From: JBBIJO01 sp037445895
Lineage (GTDB): Bacteria; Bacteroidota; Ignavibacteria; Kapaibacteriales; UBA2268
Assembly: GCA_037445895.1 (NCBI GenBank)
Contig: JBBIJO010000002.1
Location: 124,001-188,000 of the forward strand
Direction of reading: 5' to 3'
Length of the DNA stretch: 64,000 bases
Part shown: piece by piece, positions 44,701 to 50,699 of the stretch
Layout: each line of letters opens with the position of its first letter
Position numbering within the stretch: the stretch's first letter is position 1
Notes under the pieces: generated by a model
Databases searched by the model: none
Told to the model about the DNA's origin: nothing
The model's input: the letters and a program-made list of their open reading frames with translations, nothing else
Program-made: the position numbers and the translations under genes

Positions 44701-45715
44701 CGGTAAGGAAAAGGACATAATCTATACCCGAAAGAAGAGCAATTAAGTCATTTCGGAAATCCTTTTCGGGAACAAACTTAATAGGTACGGAACTATATTT
44801 TGCATCGGAAGCGAGAATCCTATACTGTTGCTTATGGAATTCGTTCGTTGCCAAATACAACACATAAACATCGCTTTTTCCGAAGTCTTTACAATGTTTC
44901 AGATATGAACGAAGAGTAGCATCGAGTTGCATAGCTCGATTCTTACTAAAAATTATAGTTCGCAAAGGCATCTCCTTCGAAGTCGAAATCAACGTATCGG
45001 AAATCGTCGAACGAAGTTGTTCACACCAAAGGTTGAATAACGGTTTTTCGGCTTCGGCAACCATACTTTCTTTGAGTAAATCTTGGGCTACATTCATTAA
45101 TTCGTTCAAAGAAAGGCTGAGTTTTTTCACAGCAACAACTTGAACATTCGATAAAAATGGTTCACGAGGCCAAGTAAATGTTTCGGTTTCAATAGGGTCG
45201 AAACCAAATCTCGCCAATGTTCGTTCGAAACGCTCAGGGAACCAATGGTCTAAATGGAAAGCCCACGAGGCTTCGTGCGAACCCGATAAGTGGCGAATTG
45301 CCGCCATCTTTCTTGTCCAAGGTGCATTGGAAAGAAGTGTTTTCGCGATTCCAATTAAATCCGGGGTTTCAATGTGCAACTTTCCGCCAACTTTAAGCCA
45401 AATATGCCACTTTATTAACAAAGCAAGGGCAGTTATTCTACTAAAATGCTCGAAAACGTGATGCAAACGAATTTCATCAACCGACTCGTTGGGAAATTGC
45501 AGTTGCGTAATATCTTGGTAAATATCGGCTTTAACATTCATTACTGGATGTTCTTCTTGGGGAAAATCTATGTTAACGTATCCTTTTAAATAATTTTCTC
45601 CACAACCAAGGTGAAGGCGTAATGGCTGCTCTGGTTGCCAAATATTTGATTGAATAATTAAATCTAATGTATTATTTGTCTTGTTACTCCCGCTGCTTCC
45701 CATATTTTCGCTCAT
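41708..45715 (-). CDS. Giant multidomain methyltransferase-glycosyltransferase protein (candidate flagellin-modifying enzyme)
   Basis: About 1335 residues, soluble, no signal peptide. Order by eye: class I SAM methyltransferase (~33-210, LRLHLGCGENYLKGYVNIDF); GT-A-like domain (~248-440, RTIIFSKNRAMQLDATLRSY, LFLTDDNIFV); second methyltransferase-like domain (~460-640, FVETGTYLGEM, LFWLDTHYSGG); GT2 (~740-960, VSVIIPCYALAHFLPEAVES, LPLDADD); GT2 (~1018-1240, VSVIVPTYNRPKMLPETIRS, AYLDDDD, HEDWDLWIRVSRKYP); TPR-like tail (~1265-1335, NEAIQIFQKILELHPDNEIA). GGAAG precedes two adjacent ATGs; the second (45715) has better spacing. It directly follows the flagellin-fliS-fliD-flaG genes on the same strand, so filament glycosylation is inferred. 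It could instead build a surface polysaccharide. Confidence 0.88.
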   Translation of the reverse strand: MSENMGSSGSNKTNNTLDLIIQSNIWQPEQPLRLHLGCGENYLKGYVNIDFPQEEHPVMNVKADIYQDITQLQFPNESVDEIRLHHVFEHFSRITALALLIKWHIWLKVGGKLHIETPDLIGIAKTLLSNAPWTRKMAAIRHLSGSHEASWAFHLDHWFPERFERTLARFGFDPIETETFTWPREPFLSNVQVVAVKKLSLSLNELMNVAQDLLKESMVAEAEKPLFNLWCEQLRSTISDTLISTSKEMPLRTIIFSKNRAMQLDATLRSYLKHCKDFGKSDVYVLYLATNEFHKQQYRILASDAKYSSVPIKFVPEKDFRNDLIALLSGIDYVLFLTDDNIFVKDFTLQSILNALQKNSDAIGFSLRLGKNTTYCYPFDKNHSLPEFEICGNSILKFNWTNAEYDFGYPLELSSSIYRISSALDEAEKELQNWVMYGKPIPPPKLLKQKTVVEYANKFLISTFVETGTYLGEMIEATRDTFKKIYSVELDEALYQQAKKKFAEFPYIEIIKGDSGEALEKILANITEPCLFWLDTHYSGGITAKGEIETPIIYELHHILTHKIQQHVILIDDARMFVGRNGWPKLEELRNLVLGKYPDWVFEVKYDIIRIHKRQEEVFHFGELNELSDKLGSVFTLVNNLPFRNPNTLESVMYENRHLLRDTHPFLLCFENSVTFCAPINMVQTLWKNRAGNKDEYSAANLAKLFEQGLRIDTDTFDGFIPNACHQEIELKFIKDTSQKPPLVSVIIPCYALAHFLPEAVESVVRQTFTDWECVIVNDGSPDNTSEIAKKLISKYSDKRISLVEKENGGPGDARNAGIKHSQGKFILPLDADDLIYPTFLEKAVNILLENPNIHIVYSDLQEFGASNNYVQAGEWNPVRLRFQNHLNYCSLYRREVWESVGGYHTNVNGYEDWDFWIGCLGKDYNGQRIPEPLLAYRVLNTGMYSKAVKKDLKLKAQIILNHPELYTEAHIRWGKAVLANESWIENIPNTIGVIPVSIPTEQIPQEQIPIIPSKSLQNPIVSVIVPTYNRPKMLPETIRSILNQTLQDFEIVVVNDAGGDVASVVRSFGDKRIQYFSHLQNKGLAATRNTGIKNSKGKYLAYLDDDDVFFPNHLETLVNFLENHPKFKIAYTDARRSHQTKINDDYVTVNQDIPYSQDFDPITILFGNYIPVLCIMHHRSILDEVGLFDETLTTHEDWDLWIRVSRKYPFYHIKQVTCEFSWREDATTMTSSIREDFSRTMGLIYFKNKPFFQEEIEKAIANGNLNLAESIVLKLFNIFDTKFHPEPLIDLGVIRSLQAKSNEAIQIFQKILELHPDNEIARENLKILSEQKIK

Positions 45716-45777
45716 CATTTACTTCCTTTGTCAAGTTATTCCATTTTCGTTGACTTAATCAATAAAATATATAACCA

Positions 45778-45811
45778 ATAATTGTTCTTGCCAAAGCAAA
45801 TTAACAATTAT
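45778..45811 (-). terminator. Compound hairpin between the flagellar genes and the giant glycosyltransferase
   Basis: Outer arms ATAATTGTT (45778-45786) and AACAATTAT (45803-45811) are perfect reverse complements. Inside them TTGC-N4-GCAA (45788-45799) forms a second stem. On the minus strand it is followed by TGGTTATATATTTTATT, loosely U-rich. It could end the flagellar transcript or act as a leader structure for the glycosyltransferase gene 60 bases downstream. Confidence 0.45.
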
Positions 45812-45883
45812 GACAATACAAAATACATACCATTTTTAAAAGGAAGGCTTTCGAAAGAAATTATATAGAAACCGAAAATTAAT

Positions 45884-46141
45884 CTATTCTTCAAAAATTT
45901 TGCGGTAGATATTTTGAGCAGTGGCCCGTTGCACTTCCTCGTTATCGTAGAATCCGCTTTTTAGTCGATTTTCGATGGTTTGCATTCTTTTTGCTTCGTC
46001 CGATATTTCGAGCTTATCGGTTTGCGTTGTTGTTTGTTGTTGCTTGGATGCTTGAATTCCATCTTTTTGCATATTCTGCTTTTCTGGCTTAGCGTCGGCA
46101 ATTTTATTTACACCATTAGTTCCAATCGAGTTAATCTCCAT
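45884..46141 (-). CDS. FlgM-like protein (putative anti-sigma-28 factor)
   Basis: 85 residues. The polar, disordered-looking first half is rich in Gln, Lys and Thr. The second half reads DKLEISDEAKRMQTIENRL then KSGFYDNEEVQRATAQNIY, which follows the FlgM pattern of a D-K/R-hydrophobic-S-x-E-A-K start and a C-terminal helix around S-G-x-Y. FlgM holds the flagellar sigma factor until the hook is built and is then exported. A sigma-28-type promoter drives flagellin in this locus, which fits. It lies 2 bases after the preceding gene and closes the flagellar run. Identification is by pattern only. Confidence 0.55.
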   Translation of the reverse strand: MEINSIGTNGVNKIADAKPEKQNMQKDGIQASKQQQTTTQTDKLEISDEAKRMQTIENRLKSGFYDNEEVQRATAQNIYRKIFEE

Positions 46142-46143
46142 TT

Positions 46144-46509
46144 TTACCTCTTCATATAAATCATTAACGATTTTTGTTTATTAAAATCTTTAATTTTTTG
46201 AACAAGCAATTTTAAATTTTTTTCTATAATATCCAAATTTTTTTTATCCTTTTCGAGGATAATTTTTATCCTATCCAGCCATTTATTATGATTGTTCCGG
46301 AAATAAAATACTAAATGCTTTTCGAGAGGTAACTGACCAAATGAATCCAAAAGTTTTTCCCTTTCGTTGAGTAGTTTTTGGAGCTTATCGTTCTTTTCGG
46401 AAAACGAACTCTCTTCGGTAAGTGCCGAAGCTATTGCTTCGATAGACTTTTCGATTTTCCCCAATAACTTTTCGACCGAATCGGGACTAAACTTTTGCAT
46501 TTGCAACAT
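46144..46509 (-). CDS. Putative flagellar export chaperone (FlgN/FliT-like), helical
   Basis: About 121 residues, almost wholly helical with heptad-like spacing (VEKLLGKIEKSIEAIASAL, LQKLLNEREKLLDSF, IEKNLKLLVQKIKDF) and a basic tail. Small all-helical proteins at this place in flagellar operons are often FlgN or FliT chaperones for hook-associated proteins; no decisive motif is present. The ATG at 46509 is chosen because GAGG lies 6 bases upstream. The gene overlaps the end of flaG by 23 bases, so translation is coupled, and the FlgM-like gene follows 2 bases later. Confidence 0.55.
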   Translation of the reverse strand: MLQMQKFSPDSVEKLLGKIEKSIEAIASALTEESSFSEKNDKLQKLLNEREKLLDSFGQLPLEKHLVFYFRNNHNKWLDRIKIILEKDKKNLDIIEKNLKLLVQKIKDFNKQKSLMIYMKR

Positions 46510-46912
46510 TCTTGTCCTCGAGTGTTGAAGCCACATAGCGAGCAATTTTCAAAGCCACATCGGGCGGAATCTGACGAATAACTTCTTTGGTTTCGGAGCG
46601 GATAAGTTTAAAAATCAGTTTTTTAGTTTCGGTGTCGCGAGTAAATTCAACCATCAAATTCTCATCGTTAATAATTTCTTGAAGACGTTTGGCTATTTTA
46701 TCTAAATCAACAGGTTTCCTTGTTGGTTTTGAACCTTGCTCCTTTTGGCTAATATTATTCACAAAGTTGTTGAAATTTTCGATTCCTTTTTGAATACCTT
46801 CTTGTTTATTGCGGGGTTCAATCGAATTCTTTTGACCTACAATAGTTGCCCTAAATTCGGGCAAATTAGTTTGTAAATCATTTATCGGTGGACCTTCTAT
46901 GGGGTTAATCAT
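46487..46912 (-). CDS. flaG: FlaG-family protein
   Basis: About 141 residues. The first ~65 residues are polar and variable. The C-terminal half has the FlaG domain: LQEIINDENLMVEFTRD, FKLIRSETKEVIRQIPPDV with the hallmark EVIRQIPP, then ALKIARYVASTLED. FlaG proteins affect filament length and are found beside fliD, as here (26 bases downstream of it). The ATG at 46912 with GGAGGAGG upstream is preferred to a TTG at 46927 that lies inside that ribosome site. The function is less well known than that of fliS and fliD. Confidence 0.85.
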   Translation of the reverse strand: MINPIEGPPINDLQTNLPEFRATIVGQKNSIEPRNKQEGIQKGIENFNNFVNNISQKEQGSKPTRKPVDLDKIAKRLQEIINDENLMVEFTRDTETKKLIFKLIRSETKEVIRQIPPDVALKIARYVASTLEDKNVANAKV

Positions 46913-46938
46913 TTTCCTCCTCCCCAATTTTTAAATAA

Positions 46939-48402
46939 TCAATATGCATTATTAAGTAAAGCACTTGAAGTCGTGTAGAAGTTATTATACTGTTGCTGAG
47001 CTTTAAGATATATTTCTAACGTTCGGATATACTCTTTCCTATAATTTTCTGCTTGAATATCGATTTTTGTTTCGAGTTCGGTTATTCGTTTTTGAACCTC
47101 GTCAATTTGGTTTCGGACATTTGTAGTTTTTGTTGTAATATATCCACTATCCCCCTTGAGGAGCGAAATTACATTGTCAATTTTTGCTACAAAACTATCA
47201 CTCGATGTGAACAAATCGGAAACTTTCTGTGGGTCGGATTTCAAAGCATCGGTGAGCTTTGTTGTATCGTAAAACGAAAGTGTGCCCGTAGAACTTGCCT
47301 TAATACCTATTTCGTATAAATACTGTGGGTTACCACTTTGGGCGCTTGTTATAGTTTGTGATGAAAGAACTCGCAAATTACTCCCAAGGTTCCGAACCAA
47401 TGGTTCATCTTTTAGGATGGATTTGTTTGAATCGAGATATTGAAGTATATCGTTATAGGAATCGAGCAACGGCTGAATTATATTTTGCACAGCCGTCGTA
47501 TCGACATCAGTAGTCAATGCGATTGGCTGGGCGCTCGACTCTTGCGTTTTAAGCAATGTTATTGTCAAGCCTTGGATAACATCGCTTAATGAATTTGACC
47601 CACGAGTAACAAGGATTCCGTTTATTTCAGATTCTGAATCCAATTGGCTAGAATCTGCTATTTTGTAGTGAGCATACTCGTTCCCACTTTGGGTTGGAGT
47701 TCTTACGGTTGCGTTAGGGTCAACATTGTTCAACCCGAGCGCATTAAGAACTCCGCTACCATTATCGTCGAAAGTGATTTTATTCTCCGTTCCTGTGTTT
47801 TTAGCGGTAATTGTGAGCCTTAAAGTAGAACTTGTATCTTTCACAACAGAAGCTGTAGCATTAATGTCGGCAGTATTGTTGATTGCAGTTGCAATTGTAT
47901 TTAGCGCTTGCTCGTTGGTCGAACCCGAATCGATATTAACAGTTACATCTTTCCCGTTAATTTTAAAAGTAAGATTGGAACCCGTAACAGAAAAAGTATC
48001 GCTTGCATTTAGTCTTGAAGTAATCAGAATATCGTTCGAAGCAAGCCTATTCACCTTAACGGAGTTAATCCCAACGAGTGCACCGCTTGTTGCAATTGCG
48101 CTAACCACAGAAGAATCGGAAGAGGTTACCGAGCGCGTTACGAATAATGTTGAAGAACTAGTCGAGGAAAATTTATCGAGATACGAAACAAGGGTACCAA
48201 TTTTTGAATTGAGCGTAGCAAAAAACGAGCTTTTCTTTTCGAGCGTGGTTTTGCGTTCTTTTAGCCGATCAACCTGAGCAGATTGTGTCCTTTTAAACGC
48301 CTCGACAAGCAAATCGGCTTGAGTTTGGCTACTACTGGTGGTCGATGTAAGCGACCCCAGCATATCGCTTAAGGAATTTAAACTGGACGTTATATCTGCC
48401 AT
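46939..48402 (-). CDS. fliD: Flagellar hook-associated protein 2 (filament cap)
   Basis: 487 residues, normal for FliD. It caps the growing filament and helps flagellin fold into place. N-terminal FliD domain (LLVEAFKRTQSAQVDRLKER, TLFVTRSVTSSDSSVVSAIA), a Ser/Thr-rich middle (~110-290) and the C-terminal domain (LLDSYNDILQYLDSNKSIL, IGIKASSTGTLSFYDTTKL, coiled coil IDEVQKRITELETKIDIQAE) ending in YLKAQQQYNNFYTTSSALL. The gene is 13 bases after fliS and 26 bases before flaG. The start MADITSSLNSLSDMLG is reasonable. Confidence 0.93.
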   Translation of the reverse strand: MADITSSLNSLSDMLGSLTSTTSSSQTQADLLVEAFKRTQSAQVDRLKERKTTLEKKSSFFATLNSKIGTLVSYLDKFSSTSSSTLFVTRSVTSSDSSVVSAIATSGALVGINSVKVNRLASNDILITSRLNASDTFSVTGSNLTFKINGKDVTVNIDSGSTNEQALNTIATAINNTADINATASVVKDTSSTLRLTITAKNTGTENKITFDDNGSGVLNALGLNNVDPNATVRTPTQSGNEYAHYKIADSSQLDSESEINGILVTRGSNSLSDVIQGLTITLLKTQESSAQPIALTTDVDTTAVQNIIQPLLDSYNDILQYLDSNKSILKDEPLVRNLGSNLRVLSSQTITSAQSGNPQYLYEIGIKASSTGTLSFYDTTKLTDALKSDPQKVSDLFTSSDSFVAKIDNVISLLKGDSGYITTKTTNVRNQIDEVQKRITELETKIDIQAENYRKEYIRTLEIYLKAQQQYNNFYTTSSALLNNAY

Positions 48403-48415
48403 ATTTCAAACTTAA

Positions 48416-48772
48416 TTATACTTCAATTTTAAATGCCTGATTCCAAGAATTACGAAGTTCTTGAATAATAAATATTGCATCGTCGAATCTTTTTTGAAAA
48501 ACTAACCTTTGGACATATTCATATAAACGGTAGAGACGGGTAGCTGTTTCTTCGTAGTCGAAATTCAAAGCACCCATAAGTTCCGATAGAACTCGGTTCA
48601 TCTTTCGAATATCTTGTTTTTTGGCACTTACAATAAACAAGTCATACATTTTCAAAATGACTTTTTCTTTCGACCACGAAAGAACTTCTTGTTCCAGATA
48701 TTGCGGTATTTGCCCGTCTTTATTCATTCCGTAGGCTTTTGCTACTACCGGCGTTGGAAATGCTTGTGGCAT
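48416..48772 (-). CDS. fliS: Flagellar secretion chaperone FliS
   Basis: 118 residues. FliS binds the C-terminus of flagellin in the cytosol and stops early polymerisation. The family pattern is present: AYGMN near the start (N-A-Y-like), EVLSWSKEKVILKMYDLFIV, the helical core and the final LRNSWNQAFK (the L-R-x-x-W ending). It sits between flagellin and fliD, the usual place. GAAGGA precedes the ATG. The 143-base gap to flagellin carries two hairpins, so it probably receives only part of the flagellin transcription. Confidence 0.9.
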   Translation of the reverse strand: MPQAFPTPVVAKAYGMNKDGQIPQYLEQEVLSWSKEKVILKMYDLFIVSAKKQDIRKMNRVLSELMGALNFDYEETATRLYRLYEYVQRLVFQKRFDDAIFIIQELRNSWNQAFKIEV

Positions 48773-48795
48773 ATTCTATCCTTCAATTAAATTAA

Positions 48796-48839
48796 TTAAC
48801 CCTTTTTTGCATACGCAAATTTTATACCAAAAGGGTTAA
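48796..48839 (-). repeat. 11-base inverted repeat with nested hairpin in the fliS leader
   Basis: TTAACCCTTTT (48796-48806) and AAAAGGGTTAA (48829-48839) are perfect reverse complements. Inside lies TTGC-ATAC-GCAA (48807-48818), a second small stem. It adjoins the flagellin terminator hairpin and ends about 24 bases before the fliS start, so it may tune fliS-fliD expression or protect the downstream mRNA end. Confidence 0.5.
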
Positions 48840-48860
48840 GGCGGCGGAAATCCACCGCCT
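48839..48860 (-). terminator. GC-rich hairpin after flagellin
   Basis: On the minus strand AGGCGGTGG pairs with CCGCCGCCT around ATTT, nine pairs with one G-U; on the plus strand the same place is a C-A mismatch, so the fold favours the flagellin-coding strand. It is followed by TTAACCCTTTT, a weak U-tract. It lies about 55 bases past the flagellin stop. A partial terminator that lets some transcription reach fliS is the likely role. Confidence 0.6.
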
Positions 48861-48915
48861 CGCTCCTTTTGGAAACCTATGTTCGCATCAATATCCCTCA
48901 TACTATGCGAACTCA

Positions 48916-49872
48916 TTACCTAAAAAGTTGGAGAAACGTCTGCGGTTGTTGATTCGCTTGGGTCAACGAAATTAACGATGCTTGCAGCAAGAATTGCTGC
49001 TTTATTAGTTCGAGTTGTTCTTCGGCTACGTCTGCATCTTCGATACGGGAAATCGCCGCATTGTAATTAGTAATCTGAGATTTTAGCAAATCCTCGTGCG
49101 AACCAATTCGGTTTTGGATACCGCCAAGATACGAAGCAACTTTATTTACGTTATCGATTGCCGAAGCAATACTAGTAAGCGTTGCGGATATTTGCGTTGT
49201 GCCAAATACACCCAAATTAGAATCGCTAACGCTATTCAAGCTTTCCAAATCCAAACCGCTTACGCCGGCAAAATTGGTTGTATGCCCAGCCGGCGATGTT
49301 GCAGCGCTTGTTGCGTTCAAATTGAAATTATTGGAAGCAACGTTAAAATCGGAATTACTTGTAGTTAAGTCAATTCCAATCGAGAGGATTGAGTTATCGG
49401 CAAAGAAACCGATTGCCCAAGTTCCGGAATAGTTACCCCAAAGGAGTTGTCTTCCACCAAATACCGTAGAATCCACAACAAACTGGATTTGCTGAGCCAA
49501 TCGATACGAAGCTTTTGCAAGAGCGACTTTTTCTGCTGTCCCCAATGCACCAGTTGATGCTTGCGAAGCGGCATCTTTGATTTGCGTCAACAAACTAGAA
49601 ATGTTATCGAGAGCATCTTGGGCAATAGAAGTTACATTTCCTGCTTCTCCTGCTGCAAGGAGTGCTTTTTTCAATGCACCATTTCTTGCTTGCAAAGCTC
49701 GTGATGTGATATAGCCTGCGACGTCGTCGGCAGCGGTATTGATTCGTTTACCCGTCGAAAGACGGAGCTGACGGAGAGCGATGTTGTTGCTCGCAGCCTG
49801 TAATGCATTGTATGCATTTTCGGCTGGTGTGTTGGTTCGTATCCTCGAACCTCCTGAAATTGCTGTTGGCAT
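48916..49872 (-). CDS. fliC: Flagellin
   Basis: 318 residues, a short flagellin. The N-terminal D0/D1 domain has ALRQLRLSTGKRINTAADD (~34-52) and IAQDALDNISSLLTQIKDAA; the C-terminal one has YLGGIQNRIGSHEDLL, ISRIEDADVAEEQL and the end LTQANQQPQTFLQLFR. The variable centre (~165-225) is rich in Ser, Thr and Asn (DFNVASNNFNLNATSAATS), plausible O-glycan sites. A strong GGGAGGT precedes the ATG and a sigma-28-type promoter lies at 49960-49986. It is the first gene of the filament locus. Confidence 0.95.
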   Translation of the reverse strand: MPTAISGGSRIRTNTPAENAYNALQAASNNIALRQLRLSTGKRINTAADDVAGYITSRALQARNGALKKALLAAGEAGNVTSIAQDALDNISSLLTQIKDAASQASTGALGTAEKVALAKASYRLAQQIQFVVDSTVFGGRQLLWGNYSGTWAIGFFADNSILSIGIDLTTSNSDFNVASNNFNLNATSAATSPAGHTTNFAGVSGLDLESLNSVSDSNLGVFGTTQISATLTSIASAIDNVNKVASYLGGIQNRIGSHEDLLKSQITNYNAAISRIEDADVAEEQLELIKQQFLLQASLISLTQANQQPQTFLQLFR

Positions 49873-49959
49873 AATGTACCTCCCTGTGATAATTAATAAT
49901 ACTTTTTGGGCATCCTGCCAACCATCTAATTCTTCCTTTCAAAATTAGACCCAACAGTA

Positions 49960-49986
49960 TTATCGTCAATTTTTAAAAAAACTTTA
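49960..49986 (-). promoter_or_regulatory. Sigma-28 (FliA)-type promoter of flagellin
   Basis: On the minus strand TAAAGTTT begins at 49986 and GACGATAA spans 49967-49960, with exactly 15 bases between TAAA and GACGATAA. The FliA consensus is TAAA-N15-GCCGATAA, so this differs at one base of the -10 element. It gives a leader of roughly 80 bases before the flagellin ATG. The remaining gap to 50042 shows nothing else. Confidence 0.72.
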
Positions 49987-50042
49987 ACAAGATTTCGGAT
50001 TTGATGGAACTTTCTCGGCAAAAGGATTGTATAAATCAAGTT

Positions 50043-50690
50043 TTAATAATATTCGTCGAGACTTCTCGGTTTTTGAAAAAGCTCATAAAAATATACGTCG
50101 TCTATTTGAACACGCGAATTGATTGGTTCAATATAAATAAATTCGGTCAAAGGAAGGTTAGTTCGCCCTTGGTAAACTGTATCAATACCAACAATGACGT
50201 GGACGATTGCTCCCTCGTTCTGGATAAACACTCTGTGCTGGAAATTTTCTCGTAGTTTTATAGAATCAACATTAGCAACAAGTCTATTATTTTCATACAA
50301 CTTACTACCGTGAATTGTAAATTCATAAATCATTTTGGGGTGGTCAAAAAAGTCTTCACCCGCAGCTCGAAAATAGAAGCGAATTCCATCGCCATAAGGA
50401 ATTCGCACAAGAAAATCCGCATCCATTGTTGTTAAACCCTCAACAATTAATGAAATACGATTTCCATCGGCAATCGAAACCGTATTACCTTCGACAATTA
50501 CAGAATCAGGATTGCCGATAATCCTACCAAGGTTTTTATTTTCATACATACAGTTCAGGACAAATTCGTCGGGTGCAGTTCCAATGTACCCGCGAAAATG
50601 AGTGCTTAAAATAGGTATTCCTTCGCCTGAACGAGGTGAACAACAAGAATAAAGAATGATAACTATTACAAGGAAATTAATATATCTCAT
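50043..50690 (-). CDS. Lipoprotein of unknown function
   Basis: 215 residues. Lipoprotein signal MRYINFLVIVIILYSCCSPRS with the lipidated Cys near residue 16. The body is beta-rich (FVLNCMYENKNLGRIIG, IRFYFRAAGEDFFDHP, HRVFIQNEGAIVHVIVG), reminiscent of concanavalin-like jelly-roll domains, but no family can be named. It lies 9 bases after the preceding lipoprotein gene and is the last gene of the minus-strand envelope operon that starts at 56827. Confidence 0.6.
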   Translation of the reverse strand: MRYINFLVIVIILYSCCSPRSGEGIPILSTHFRGYIGTAPDEFVLNCMYENKNLGRIIGNPDSVIVEGNTVSIADGNRISLIVEGLTTMDADFLVRIPYGDGIRFYFRAAGEDFFDHPKMIYEFTIHGSKLYENNRLVANVDSIKLRENFQHRVFIQNEGAIVHVIVGIDTVYQGRTNLPLTEFIYIEPINSRVQIDDVYFYELFQKPRSLDEYY

Positions 50691-50699
50691 AAAACTTGC

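Noticed and set aside
41708..45718. The giant glycosyltransferase as an artefact of merged genes
   Set aside because: The frame is continuous over 1336 codons with no internal stop, and linkers between domains look normal; a sequencing fusion is not needed to explain it.
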